Assembly: GCA_037178675.1 (NCBI GenBank)
Contig: JAYMGJ010000044.1
Location: 1 to 64,000, forward strand
Reading direction: 5' to 3'
Length of the DNA: 64,000 bases
From: Scleroderma bovista
Taxonomy: Eukaryota > Basidiomycota > Agaricomycetes > Boletales > Sclerodermataceae
In this document: positions 1-11,501 of the stretch, piece by piece
How positions within the stretch are numbered: the stretch's first letter is position 1
Layout: every line of letters starts with the position of its first letter
Made by a program: the position numbers and the translations under genes
Notes under the pieces: generated by a model
What the model was told of the DNA's origin: nothing
Database searches by the model: none
The model's input: the letters and a program-made list of their open reading frames with translations, nothing else

Positions 1-1027
1 CAAAATACTTGAAATGGTGCACTGTGACCTGGTCAAGTTCCCCGTTTTGTCATATAATCGACACAAGTATTGTCTCACAATCATTGATGACTACTCTGGT
101 TATGGCACAGTTTGCCTTTTGCAGTTAAAGTCGGATACCGCCACCGCATTCTCTACCTGGGTAACCTGGGCGGAGAAACAAACTGGTCATTCACTCCTAT
201 GAGTATGTTCCGATCGAGGAGGAGAATTTATGGCAACCATATTTAAAACCTTCCTCACCTCTAAAGGGGTAGAACAACAACTCTCCGTTTCGGATCATCC
301 ACAACAAAATGGTTGCACAGAAAGGTTCAATCAGACCTTACTCAAGAAAGAAGAAACCATGCGTCATGCAGCATGTCTACCAAAGAATCTTTGGAACTTC
401 GCTCTTGACACTGCTGTCCATGTTTACAACAGGACACCAATGCACAGCATTGGCTGGAAAACACCTGTTGAACTATTATTCAACAAGAAACCTGACATAT
501 CCTATCTTCGAGTATTTGGATGTCTCGCTTATGTCCACATTCCGAAGGACAAGTGAAAAGCTTACTCCGAAAGCCAAAGAAATGATATTCCTTGGTTACG
601 AACCAGGAACAAAGGGTTACCGCTTTTTGCAGAACAACAGATCCATATATGTGAAGACAACAGCCACATTTGTTGAAAATTTATTCCCAAATTGTCCCAA
701 AGAAAAGTTGAAGAAGAAAATTGATATACCTGAACCAATTCATCCTTCTGAAGAAGAAGCAACAGGTAACAATGATGAAAATGATCACCAACCACCACCC
801 GATGATCTGGAATTTCCACCCATTGACCCATATCAACCAAATGAGAGTCATGCAAGAGGTGATGATTCTAAAAGTGACACCACAAAGCCACAAAGTCCAA
901 CCCAATGCCCTCCTAAACCTACAGTAGAGGAAGTCGCTGACAATGACATGCAAGCTCCTCGTGGAGGACAAAATTATCCTGATAATCAACACCCAGAAGA
1001 AGAACTTGGTTATGTTTTTAACAGATG
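1..1027 (+). pseudogene. Ty1/copia retrotransposon integrase region, broken
   Basis: This is the integrase part of a copia-type Pol polyprotein, which in the family inserts retrotransposon cDNA into the host genome. The window starts inside it, so gag, protease and the 5' LTR are missing. The three acidic catalytic residues are visible: D in HCDLV (about base 23), D in CSDRGGEF (about 215) and E in NGCTERFN (about 325). A TGA stop at 200-202 separates the first two. A frameshift near 556 moves the reading frame before the sequence KLTPKAKEMIFLGYEPGTKG, which is typical of the region after the copia integrase core. An acidic, proline-rich linker then runs to a stop at about 1027. Two lesions in 1 kb mean the copy is dead. 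The family assignment is firm; the exact domain edges are approximate. Confidence 0.88.
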
Positions 1028-1172
1028 AACTCAGTCATGGGAACCTCCTCAAGATGAAGTACAACCTCCTCAAGAAGAGTTACTACCACGACAAAATTAT
1101 GTTGGCCGAAACAAACCAATTCCCACAATAATCCCACATTGTTGCAATCCTCCTTGAGTTCATAATCCACCT

Positions 1173-3047
1173 GTGAGACCAGACAATGTCTATGGTCAAA
1201 TAAATCCAGTGGATATAGAACGAGAAATTGCAAAAGAACGAGAATGGACAAGAACTGTTCTAGAACGAGGAGTACCCAATATTCCTCAGTCAGAACCTAT
1301 GGTCGAATCAGGACCAAGTATTCCTGCACCTGCAGAACCTCAAGAGGCTCCTATTGCTGTTCCACTACCATCAATGGATGAAGACGAGAATGAAATAGAA
1401 GATGTCATAGTTCCAAACAGTGATGTTGACACTATGATTCAACTAGGTCAACACTACATTCTCAACTACATCATGAAGCAGGCAGCAAAGCCACTCAAGG
1501 GTATTCCTTATCACTTCAAGGATATCCGAAATTATCCATTGGATGAACAGAAGAAATGGGAACAGGCATGCAAGGAAGGAACCAAGTCTATCGAAGATAG
1601 AAATGTATGGACATTGGTGGATTGTCCACCAGATCGAAAACCTGTCAAATGTTGCTGGGTATTCGCAAAGAAATCAGATGGAAGATTTAAAGCCCGCTTG
1701 GTTGTGAAAGGCTTTTCTCAAATCTATGGTGAAGACTATGATGAAACCTTCTCACCGGTCACATGCTTTGAGACAGTACGACTGCTCTTGGCTTACGCAT
1801 GTCAAAATGACTGGGAAATTGAAAGTCTTGATGTCAAGACTGCCTTCTTATATGGGCAACTCAATGAAGAAATTTACATGGAGCAACCTGAAGGTTTCAA
1901 AGTACCAGGTTCAAGTAACAAGGTCTATCATCTACTGTGTGCTCTCTATGGCCTGAAGCAAGCTGCACTAGCATGGAACAAAGAGCTACACAAATCACTC
2001 CTAAAGCTCAACTTCAAATGTTCCAAATCAGATCCTGGAGTATACATCTACCAAGATAAATCAGGCATCATGCTGTTCATCGTCTACATTGATGATGGAC
2101 TTCTTATGTCAAATTCTGCCAAACTTCTCAAGAAGAAGAAAACTGCATTTCTCAACATATGGGAAGCTCATGACATGGGTCCAGTACAAGAATACCTTGG
2201 ATTCCAGATCACTCGTAATCGCGTCAAATGCTCAATGGTTTTACACCAACACCCTTATGTATTTAAAGTACTCAAACGCTTTCAAATGGAGAACATCAAA
2301 CACGTCCACACACCTTTACCTGCTGGGTATCAACCATCTACAGCACCAAAGGACTACAATGCAAGCCCAACAACATGACAACGGTATCAGTCTGTTATAG
2401 GATCACTCCTATTTGTCATGCTTGGCACGCGTCCGGACATCGCCTTTGCTGTAATCAAAATGTCACAGTTCATGGCAAATCCTACCGAAGAACACCTCTC
2501 GAAGGCACTTCACATAGTGAAGTATTTGGGTTCAACTCCAAATCTTGCACTTCATTTTTCAGGAGGAGCTTCATCATTGGATTGCTATTCTGACTCTGAT
2601 TGGGCAGGTGATAGTGAAACAAGACGTTCAACTAGCGGTTATGCTATCTTTCTTGGCAATGACTTGGTTAGCTGGCGATCTCACCGACAACCAACAGTGG
2701 CTTTGTCATCAACAGAAGCCGAGTACATATCAATGTGCAACTGTGCACAACAGATTCTTTGGATCAAGTCCCTCTTCCAAGAGTGTCATCTATCCCTCCA
2801 ACACTTCATGATGTTTGGGGATAACAAAGGTGCTATACACATTGCGCAAAATCCAGTAATGGAAGGACAGTCAAAGCACATTGATATCAAGTATTATTTC
2901 CTTCGCGAATGCATTGAGAAACAAATTTTTATGCTTGACTATGTTCCTACTGATCAGCAAAAAGCTGATATGATGACAAAGAATCTGACATGGCAGAAAT
3001 ACCAAGACAATTGCTTGCGACTGAACCTTCTAGAGTTCAAGTCTTAG
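1173..3047 (+). pseudogene. Ty1/copia reverse transcriptase and RNase H region, broken
   Basis: This is the RVT_2-type reverse transcriptase and RNase H part of the same copia Pol. Diagnostic motifs include KTAFLYGQLNEEIYMEQPEGF-like sequence near base 1840 (read in part), LYGLKQA, and the catalytic YIDDGLLMSN near 2085, the usual YVDD box. After an in-frame TGA at 2376-2378 the same frame resumes with GTRPDIAFAV, then RNase H motifs DSDWAGDSETRRSTSGY and SSTEAEY. It ends at a stop at 3045-3047 just before the polypurine tract. The single in-frame stop suggests C-to-T type decay of a CGA codon, but that is inference. The order integrase, RT, RNase H identifies copia rather than gypsy. Confidence 0.9.
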
Positions 3048-3470
3048 TGAGGAGGAGTGTCAACAAGAAAGTATGATTATATCTTATCTTAATCTAATCT
3101 TGGAGATTCCAGAGATCACAGTTACATGTGATTCGGAGTAGTGTCAACCGGAATACCGGTAGATCACATGACCAGCTCCACAAGATAGCCAGAACTATCA
3201 CATGCAAGGCATGTATATAACACATGCTGATGCACATTACAGACACGTTTCCAGATAACTACATTTATGGAAACTGCACCTACTACATATGGGAATATGG
3301 TGAAATAGGCTAGAATAATACTTATCTACGCACAGACCATGTACCACAGGTATATATACCCTGTAGGATTCCCAGTAGTTCCTTAGTTCAATACAGTTCA
3401 ATTGTTCTCTCATTACTCGCTACTTCATAAACAACTCAACTTCAAGAACCAGCTACTAGCTATCAAAGGT
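3047..3470 (+). repeat. Polypurine tract and 3' LTR of the copia element
   Basis: A purine run (GTGAGGAGGAG, 3047-3057) directly follows the pol stop and is the expected primer site for plus-strand synthesis. The LTR begins at TGTCAACAAGAAAG (3058). Its 5' part is confirmed by a second, antisense copy at 28731 downward, which shares long stretches such as TTGGAGATTCCAGAGATCACAG. The 3' edge is not certain; about 3470 is an estimate from loss of recognisable LTR character. Confidence 0.75.
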
Positions 3471-4574
3471 ACGCTTGCGCTACCCCGTTGCTGTTGCCCC
3501 AGTTTTGTTGCTACAAGCCCCTCCTGTATATAAACCAGCAGCCAAAGGCTGCAAGGAAGTGTCTGCTTCCCCCTCAATAAAGCGACCACATTCACTCTCC
3601 CTCACTGTCTATAAGCTCTATCTCTGTCTTTGGACTTGTAGGTCACTCAGTGCTGGCCTAAAGCTCCTATATTGCTGTTTATCAGATATATCTTGTATCT
3701 GATCACTTCTCTAGGCTCAAGCGCAGTCTAGCATCACTGTCCACTCCATCCCATCACTATTCATCGCATTTTTGAAGCAGGAACCCTGTCCTCTTGCTTC
3801 CCCTCTGCTCCATCACTGCTGTATCACCCCTATCATCAATCTATCATCGCTCTTCTATCCCAGGACTCTTCCTAACCACTGTGGTAGGCTGAAGAGGAGT
3901 CAATACCATCCCCAGTCACATCTATTCCCCATCAGAAGTCCTTCCCTTCCCTCCTGCACCTTGCCTGAAGGCATGCAGCACCTTCCCCTGTGGAGATTAA
4001 ATACCAGAACCGCAAAGGAAGACCACCACTCGCATATTGCTGTCATTTGGTGTTGGTTGTTGGTTGTTCTGACCTCTTCCCTCACTTAGGCGCACAGTGC
4101 CTTTCACATTAACTCCTACATTGACTTAGATATGTTTGTGGCCTTAAGTGATTAGTCTTTCTGTTGCTCCAATCATAGTCAAGTGCTTGTGTCTTGTTAA
4201 GTAAATAGTAATGTAAGGCCAGCAATGTAGACTACCTAGACTCTCGAGGATGTATAGCGTGAACCTGGGCTACAAAGACTATGGAGAGCTATCAGGACAA
4301 TGCTGTCAGCAATAGTGGCAGCCCTGAGCTATCTGTCACACAGCGACAGCTTGATAGTGCTCCATATTGAATGCCTGATGTGATATATTATGATTAAACC
4401 TCTAATAGGCTTGGTACCTTAGTGGCTATGCTACATAGCAAAAGGTTTTTCCTGATGCGTACTAGGGAAACAATGTATACAGTTGGACAGTACTGGACAG
4501 CTGTCCCAGAACCCCAGCTCTCCCAACAAGGTACCTACCTGGCTAGCACTGGACAGACTGTTCTAGTACTTGTC
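3471..4574. repeat. Non-coding repeat debris, related to 18060-18600
   Basis: There is no supportable gene. The stretch about 3590-3760 shares CTTGTAGG...TTCTCTAGGCTCAAGCG.AGTCTAGC with 18170-18280. A later segment (ACCACCACT.GCA.AT..TTTG.TGTTGG near 4020-4065) matches 18555-18600 in the same order. Two copies with the same block order suggest a dispersed element, possibly the leader of an LTR element. Ends and target duplications were not found. Confidence 0.45.
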
Positions 4575-4756
4575 CCAGGCTGTTCCAGCTGTCCCAGACT
4601 GCTCCAGAAGTACAACAGGACCAATAGCTTGACTGCCTGTACTTAGTTTTCAACCATCTTAATTCACTCCATGTCCAAGTTAATCAATTTTATATTAATT
4701 ATGTACAGTACAAAGACTAAATATTATATACTAAGTGGCATCGACACAGATGGGGG

Positions 4757-5300
4757 ATGGGTAGCAATCATGTCATCAACAATGGTGGTGGAGTGGCCAT
4801 CGTCGCTGATGGTGGTCGCATTGAGTGGTCATGGTTGTTGCCATCACCAGTGGTGGGGTGGTCGAACGCAGGTGGTCAGTTGAGTGGTCATGGTTGTCGC
4901 CATCACTGGTGGTGGGGTGGTTGTCATCGCTGGTGGTTGTCATCATCATCATGGTCGACACAGGTGGTGGTCACATTGAGTGGTTGTCATCGCCGTCACC
5001 AGTTGTGGGGTGGTCGTGGTTGATGCTGGTGGTGGTCACATCATGGTCAATGCTGGTGGTGTGGTCATCATCATGGTCGACAGTGGTTGTCATTGCGTCA
5101 TCGCGCTGGTGGTGGTGGGTGGTGTCATCGGTGACACTGGTGGTCGTTGTTGTTGTCGCCATCAATGCCGGTGGTGGTCACATTGTGGTTGATGGTGGTG
5201 GCAGTCACATTGTCACGCTGGTGGTCACATCGTCAGTGGTGGTGGTGGTCATGTTGTTGACAGTGGTGGTGGCTGTCGGGTCGTGGTCAATGCATGGTGT
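4757..5300. repeat. GTGGTGGTC-rich degenerate minisatellite
   Basis: Dense imperfect repeats of GTGGTGGTCA/GTCATCG on the plus strand. The long apparent reading frames here are rich in V, G and H in every frame and are artefacts of the repeat. This array pairs with the CAC array at 7060-7740. Confidence 0.9.
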
Positions 5301-5440
5301 GGTGGAAGATGGAGAGAATAAGGATGGGGGACTTCAAGAAATTTTTGAAGTGTGTGTGTGCGTGTGTTTGTGCATAATTATATCAGCATATTCAACTACC
5401 AATATTTCCTAATCATATTTACTATTTCACTACATACCTC

Positions 5441-5660
5441 CCCCCTCCATCACCACCACCACCATCATCAACGCGACCACCACCATCAGTGATGGTGACA
5501 GCGACCCCACCATGGACAATGGACAACAGTGATGACACCAACCATTACCACCACCACCATTGGCGACAAAGATGACAACAACAATAGTGGCCATCACCAA
5601 TGCGACGACAATGGCTCCCAGTGATGGCACTGACCACAACCACAACCACGCGGTGTCACA
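5441..5660. repeat. CACCACCA-rich degenerate minisatellite
   Basis: Imperfect CCACCACCATCA repeats on the plus strand, complementary in type to the GTG-rich array at 6428-6930. Confidence 0.85.
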
Positions 5661-6427
5661 CACCAAACAGGTTTGGTACAGTGAACATGGAAGATAACAC
5701 CTATATCGAATGATCCTTATGTAAAGGATAAGCACAACGGACCCTCATCGTAGCCATCTATCACACAAGAAGACTATCCTGATGCGAGAGATGAATGCCA
5801 ATGGAGACAGTCATCTATCACATGAGAACCGCCAAGAAGCAGAAGAAACTGAAGGAATAATGTCAATTGTGGTATGACATCAGGAAATTGGGGAGGTGCT
5901 GGTATGACCTGACAAATCTGACAAATAGAAGTCAGCATGATATAAATGGATAATTACTTAGAAACCATTATCTTGTACTGATCAATTGATGTCAGAAAGA
6001 TGTATATTTGATCTTGCAATAACAGGAAGATACACCTATGATGAGGATATATACTTTCTGGGGGACATTTTATGTTCTTATCATCCAGCTTGCAGTCTGA
6101 TATCTATTGATAAAGTGTATGTAATAATTTTATTGGTCTGAACAAGGAATATCTATGGATGTCATTGTGTCATTGTGTGGTAATGCTATGATAATTATTG
6201 ACCAGCCAGCATGCAAGAGCACAAGGCCATCAGCATCCAATTAGCTGACAGCATGTGACTGACTCTGCACCAGTTTGTCCAACTCTACTCCAAGTCCAGT
6301 CCACTCCTCCCCCAGTTGTTCCAGTGTACCCAGTAGAGGGCACTCACTCCATTATATCAGTAAAAAAATTAATTTATTAGAACTACTACAAATACAATAC
6401 AAATAGCTAAGTAATATGTTTGTACGG
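5661..6427. other. Centre of the fold-back element, no gene
   Basis: About 750 bases of AT-richer sequence. The part 5872-5940 (TTGGGGAGGTGCTGG.ATGACC.GACAAATCTGACAAATAGAAGTCAGC) recurs inverted at 28905-28965, so it belongs to a dispersed repeat. No reading frame here is worth calling. Confidence 0.6.
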
Positions 6428-6930
6428 AGGGGATGGGAGTCGTTGCGTCATCGCCGTCGGCGCTGGGGATAGGGATGGGAACGGGGGTCGTCGTCGTCAT
6501 CGCGCAGGTGGCCATTGTTGGGGGCTGGATGTCGTCATCGTCATCGTTGGTGATTGCTGCGCCATCGACGCAGGTGGTGGTAGCAGTCGTCATCGTCGTT
6601 GTCTGGTCGCGGGGGCGTTGGTGGTAGGACGGTTGTCGTTGTCGGGTCGCGACGACAACGTTCGTGGTGGGATGGTGGCTGCGACGCAGGTGGTGTGGTT
6701 GTCGTCGGGTCACGACGATGCTGGCGGTGGGATGGTGACCGTGTCGTCGACGCAGGCCGTGGCCGTGGTCGGTGCTGTTGCTGGTAGTCGTCGTTGTCGC
6801 ATTGGCGTTGGCTGTCGTCATTGTTGTCTGGTCGACAACGCTGGTGGTGGCCATTGTCATCACCGTCGTCATCGTCGCTGATGGTGGTGGTCGCGTCGAC
6901 GACGCTGGTGGTGGTGGTGGTGAGATGGCT
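6428..6930. repeat. GTCGTCGTCGTC/GTGGTGG degenerate minisatellite
   Basis: Imperfect trinucleotide-based repeats with more CG dinucleotides (GTCGTCATCG) than the left array. Its frames on both strands are open only because of the repeat. Confidence 0.85.
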
Positions 6931-7059
6931 GTGGACAAGGCGTGTAGTGAAGCCTTAGAAAATATTGGTCGTTGAATATGCTGATATAATCATGTACACA
7001 AACACACGCACACACACACACTTCAAAAATGTCTCTAAGTCTCCTCACTCTCTGTCTTC

Positions 7060-7740
7060 TACCACCACCACCACCACCACCACACCACGCGTCGACCACC
7101 ACCATCACCAGCGTCAACGACGACGCGGCCACCACCACCAATGTCAACAACAACACGACGACCACCCCCAATGATGACAACGAAGCGACCTCCACCCCCA
7201 ACGTTGTCAATGACGCGACCACCACCACCCCCAACGTCGACGACAACGTGACCACCATCACCACCCACATCGACGACAACGCGATCACCCACCACCCACG
7301 TTGACGTTGACACGGCCACCACCACACCCAACGTCGACGACGACGCGACTACCATCACCACCACCACCACCACCACCACCACCACCACCACCACCAACGT
7401 CGATGACAACGAAGCGACCACCCCCAACATTGTCGATGCCGCGACCACCACCTCCAACGTTGACAACAATGCGACCGCCATCACCCACGTCGTCGATGAC
7501 ATGACCACCCACCACCAACGTCGACGACCACCCTACGTGGACGACGGCGACGTGACCACCACCCGCTACCACCCGCGTCGATAACACAGCCACCACCAGG
7601 CACCGACGATGACGACGACACCCCCACCTGTATTGTTGACACAACACCAGTGATGACGACGACGACCCCAACGTGGCCGCCACCACTACCCCCACCACCT
7701 GCATTGATGTCGCGACCATTGACGATGATGACAACAACGA
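7060..7740. repeat. CACCACCACCAACGTCGAC degenerate minisatellite
   Basis: Imperfect repeats combining CCACCACCA with (A)ACGTCGACGAC. A near-pure CCA run lies around 7355-7395. Open frames on both strands are repeat artefacts. The array is strongly strand-asymmetric: purine-rich on one strand and pyrimidine-rich on the other. Confidence 0.88.
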
Positions 7741-8164
7741 CCTCAAATGTATATAATATATTTAGTCTCTGTTCTGCCCCCATTAGTGTACAATATTTAT
7801 TCTTTCGTACTGTACAAAATTGATTATAAATTGATTAAGATGAATATTGAATGAATTAAGGTGGTTGAAAATTAAGTACAGGCAATGAAGGTATGGGTAC
7901 TATTGGCTTGTATGAGTACTTCTGGGACAGCTGGGACAGTAATAACTTTCTGATAAATCTGATCTGGAGCATCAGAATGAAACTTATCTGAGCATGTACA
8001 TCAGCAGGTATAATTATATATACATTTGAACACATTTAGCAGGGGTTGTGTTTTTGGTCATATATATCAGCAGGTATACTGGTGATCTTCTTGGAAAAAG
8101 TGTGTTGGGGGGTTGCTACAGTGGACCTAAAGGACAGAAGCTGTGGTAGGAAATTGGTAACCCT

Positions 8165-8340
8165 GTAGTAACCTCAGTAGATGTTCAAGCTACTATATTA
8201 GAGTAATACCTGTAGTAACTACTACAAGTTAGTATGAGTAAAAGAGTGTGTAAAGGACTACTTACCCTCAGTAGATGGTCAAGCTACTGAGGGACTAATA
8301 GGAAAATACTACTGTGTATGTGCGCTAGGAAGGCTTATGT
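8165..8340. repeat. Hairpin-bearing dispersed repeat (also at the window's right edge)
   Basis: It contains CCCTCAGTAGATGGTCAAGCTACTGAGGG, a near-perfect hairpin (quoted here as two arms, CCCTCAGTAG and CTACTGAGGG, near 8269-8297). The block order TCAAGCTACT, TATTAG, ACCTGTAG, ACCCTCAGTAG..CTACTGAGGGACTA, ACTACTGT, TGCGCTA, GCTTATGTAAG matches the reverse complement of 63835-64000. The remaining sequence between 7946 and 8510 shows nothing else. Confidence 0.65.
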
Positions 8341-8514
8341 AAGCCATGCAGTCACGCGCCTAAGTACCTAGTAACATGTGCTGGTTAATTTACAACAGAT
8401 CTGGCATGATAAAAAGAAGCAACCTGTCTAAATTGATCATAATCAAGTAGACTGATAAAGATGTCCATCACTCAAAACACTCCCAGAAAGTATATGACAT
8501 GACCTAAGTGTATA

Positions 8515-8537
8515 CATCAGCAAAATGACATATGTCT
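8515..8537 (+). repeat. Left terminal inverted repeat of the Plavaka-like element
   Basis: CATCAGCAAAATGACATATG plus three bases. It pairs with 15260-15282 with three mismatches and is preceded by TA. Confidence 0.8.
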
Positions 8538-8539
8538 TG

Positions 8540-9058
8540 GAGTGTCTGGGACAGACAGTGTCAGACATGTCAGACACATCAGGTGTCACAGATTTGTGTC
8601 TGAACTCAGGCATGTTCCTTTCTGGGTCAGGCATCATTGTCTGGCATCTGTCTGGTCACAGTCTATTCAGTCTGCACCAGACAGCAGCCAGATACACACC
8701 AGACACACCTTCCAGATTCTTCCCAGCCTCTCCCATCTGTTCAGCCCTCATCAGACAACAGCCAGATACACCACAGACACATATTACAGGCTCCTCAGCA
8801 GGCCTCAGATCACACCAGACACAAGTAATTCAAACATATAATTGGGCTGCTCATAGGTATAATTGGTACTGTAGAACATGCACTACAATCCAGCTTCCAA
8901 CTTTGTGGAAGGCAGCCAAGTCACATCTGCCACGCCATCCGACTGAGCAAAACAATGGTCATCAGTTCTTAGCCAATTTCCATCAACAAGGTTGCAAATA
9001 ATACCTCCAATTCAAATTACTCCATCTGCTACACCACCGTCTGACTGAGAATTGTTTG
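8540..9058. repeat. Left subterminal region with TCTGG/CAGACA motifs
   Basis: Clustered CAGACA, GTCTGG and ACCAGACAC motifs in both orientations between 8540 and 8830, mirrored by 15030-15270 on the other side. In CACTA-type elements such arrays bind the transposase; that function is inferred here. No gene. Confidence 0.6.
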
Positions 9059-11323
9059 TTAGTTAACCTCCAGCAATGACACTGTAGAGTATACCTCTGG
9101 TTCGATGTCGGAGGATACCATAATTTGGGCACGGTCGTCTCCGTATGCTTCCACGGCCTCAGTGCCCGCGGTAGTGTGGATGTTATTCCCAGTCAGGCGA
9201 CGATGGCCCCCGCAGTATGGCTGTGCTGCGGCGATGATCTGGTTGTATTTCTTGATGTGTACCTTACGAACGGACTCGACATAATACATTGTTTTGGTGC
9301 CCCAATGCGTATCCGAGAATGTCAGATCGCCCTTCTTTGAACTTTCTTCTTTGTGACCCGAGCGATACAGGTGCAACGCCTGCTCAACCTGGATGACTTC
9401 GTCAGTAACAGGCCCTGCCATCATAATTTATGCCAACTGTACCGCCGTTACCGTGAGTACAAGCGCACCAAAAGGAGGGGTGGCAGTGAATCCTTCATAG
9501 AGTTCCGGATTGTTCTCGATTGGGACAAGAGCCGTTAGATGAGTTGCAAACGTCTGCAAGATGAATGGGGAGAGAAACGACTTGGACATCTATGGAAGTA
9601 ACGTCAACAGATTGCCATGTTTACGAACACCACGCACCTGAATAGTGCCTATGTCGTCAAGGACCTCGACACAGCCGTACATAAACGGTAGTCCAGGGCT
9701 CAATGCTGATTCGACATACTCTTTGCGGACCTCAGGGTCCTTGTACATGGCGTCCGCGGCCCAGTGAGCCTCAACAGCGTCTAATGCAGCCTTACCGAAC
9801 TGCGTGCGCCAATCATAAATCTTTTGCATGCACTATTAAATCAGATGTGATGGAATGTAAGGACAGTTGTAGGTAGTGGCGACGGATCACTACTTACCAG
9901 ACGGTAGACCTTGTCATCGTCCTCGCTGAATTTGTGTGGCCAGTCCCGCATCACACCATCCCATATTATTTGCATCGGGTGTGCCAGTCCCTCGGTGACC
10001 CAGGGGTTCTCCAAGGAGCCGACATATTTCCGCAATATAGGCACAAAGCACGTCGTGAACGTCCGCACAGAGCCAGCAGGTAGATCATTATTCGAAGGAG
10101 CTTGACGGGACTTGGTTGACATAACCGCATTAGTGATGATCACGGACCGTTGAAGGCGTTGTGGTGCGTTCGGTATGACCCTCATGGCAGACTACAGTGA
10201 AAGTGCGCGAGTATCGGTCATGAGGGAAGAGGTCATGAGGGTCACACGCACTGTAGCCCTTGGTTTTGCTGACTTCAAGACTGGTTGGCCGGTACTCTGC
10301 ATAGGCGCCACGGACGAGTCTGAAGATGGCCCGAAACCATCGTCTGCGTCAGTATGCAAACCTCCACCAGTATACGGCGTGGGAGTGATGGGTGAGCCCC
10401 GATAGGTCAGACCTGAAGATGCAGTCAAAGGGTCGGGAGTTTGGGATGGTGTTGGTCCCCGGGTCACCTTGGCTTGTCCATTGTTGGGATGGAAGCCGGT
10501 TCTAAGGCCACTTGGCGTGCGATTGACCGCTGGTTGAGTACCGCGCCTGGTTCCTTCTAAATGTTGCTTTTTGAGAGTCCTGTCACCGCCAGTGCTTCCA
10601 TTCTAATAGTCAATAGCCAATAGAAATCCCACCAAGCTCAAACTTACCTTGGCAGAGATCGTTCGTCTGAGAGAGCCTCGCGGGCTCGTTTGCCTCCGCT
10701 GGCAGCAGGTGTTGCAGGGTAATTGAAGTCGCGGCGTGCTTGCGTAATAGCCTCTCGTGTAGGCTTTGGTAAACCCTTTGTTCTCCTTTTGGAACTGATA
10801 GCTTCTGGCACGAGGTCTGGGCGCCTACTATCACTCTCATTCCCTCCCTCATCTTCCCCAGGCTCGAACTCTGAACCACTTGGAGTCGAGACACCGTCTG
10901 GCACTATGAATACAAGTAAGTCTAGCATTTATTTTTCACCAAGCCGCAATAGCACTCACCGTTCACCAATGTTTCTTCCTCATCAACAGCTTGACCTTCG
11001 TCTTCGAGATCGTCATCCGCTTCTTGGCTCGATCCTTTGCTTTGCAGCGGCTGGGTCACCTTCCTCGGGAAGCTTAAGTTGGGTTTTTTGAATCGTTGAG
11101 TCTGATCTGACACCGTCATTGCCAGATTGTGTTCGATACTAGCAACACGCTGGATTCCAGCCTGAATCGCAAGTGCCCGCTGCGAATTTTCAATTACCTT
11201 GGCTGCCTTCTCAGCCTGTACAACGTCTGCGGGACGTCGAGCTGCAGGTAAGTCGGGCCTACCAGGATGAGCATTTTTATTGGTTGATCACGTGCTGATA
11301 GTGCGGGTTGGCTGGCTTGCCAT
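9059..11323 (-). CDS. Plavaka-associated accessory protein, DUF6532-like (one in-frame stop)
   Basis: A multi-exon gene is read on the minus strand from ATG at 11321-11323 to a TAA at 9059-9061. The N-terminus is MASQPTRTIST, then an in-frame TGA, then STNKNAHPGRPDLPAARR and a basic, coiled-coil-like stretch (KAAKVIENSQRALAIQAGIQ). An acidic linker, a proline/serine-rich part, and a C-terminal globular part follow (CFVPILRKYVGSLENPW; KFGKAALDAVEAHWAAD in sense; VEQALHLYRSGHKEESSK). Proteins of this layout, NxHPG-type start plus a C-terminal helical domain (I think DUF6532), are common beside Plavaka transposases in Agaricomycetes; I recall this rather than verify it. Its function is unknown. 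Introns were not all mapped. The start lies 178 bases from the divergent transposase start, so both genes may share a promoter. The premature TGA would inactivate it unless read through. Confidence 0.6.
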
Positions 11324-11501
11324 GTCGGCGATATGCGACTATGAGGTATGTTGGGGATACCAAGTCATCTCCGTGTTTGTTTGTTTTTTTTTCTCCCTCA
11401 GCCACTGTAGGTTAAAACTGCACAGTTCATATATGACATCTCTACTCCGAATGACAGCCTAGATGGCGCGGCCTGCTGGGCGATAAACAAGTGCAATCCC
11501 C
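11324..11501. promoter_or_regulatory. Divergent promoter region of the Plavaka-like element
   Basis: This is the only non-coding space between the two head-to-head start codons (178 bases). It contains a T-run (TTTGTTTGTTTTTTTTTCTCC near 11377-11397, quoted in part). No TATA box is clear. The shared-promoter role is inferred from position. Confidence 0.4.

Larger units (their letters stand above)
4575..7945. mobile_element. Large inverted-repeat (fold-back) element built of GTG/CAC arrays
   Basis: The outer ends are inverted copies of each other: CAGCTGTCCCAG, then AAGTAC, CCAATAG, GCCTGTACTTA, TTTTCAACCA.CTTAATTCA and GTACAGTAC appear in order from 4586 on the plus strand and from about 7940 on the minus strand. 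Inside, the left arm reads GTG array, single-copy spacer, CAC array. The right arm reads the same, which is its own reverse complement. The inner spacers (5300-5440 and 6935-7060) are also inverted copies (TT.AAGTGTGTGTGTG.GTGTGTTTGTG.AT.ATTATATCAGCATATTCAAC). A centre of roughly 700 bases (5690-6400) lies between the arms. No coding gene is seen. I classify it as a non-autonomous fold-back-like element; the alternative is a palindromic duplication of a minisatellite. Confidence 0.7.

Noticed and set aside
4757..7746. Many open frames of 60-195 codons rich in V, G, H, T or P
   Set aside because: All lie in trinucleotide-type minisatellites that stay open in several frames on both strands, with no splice or family signal.
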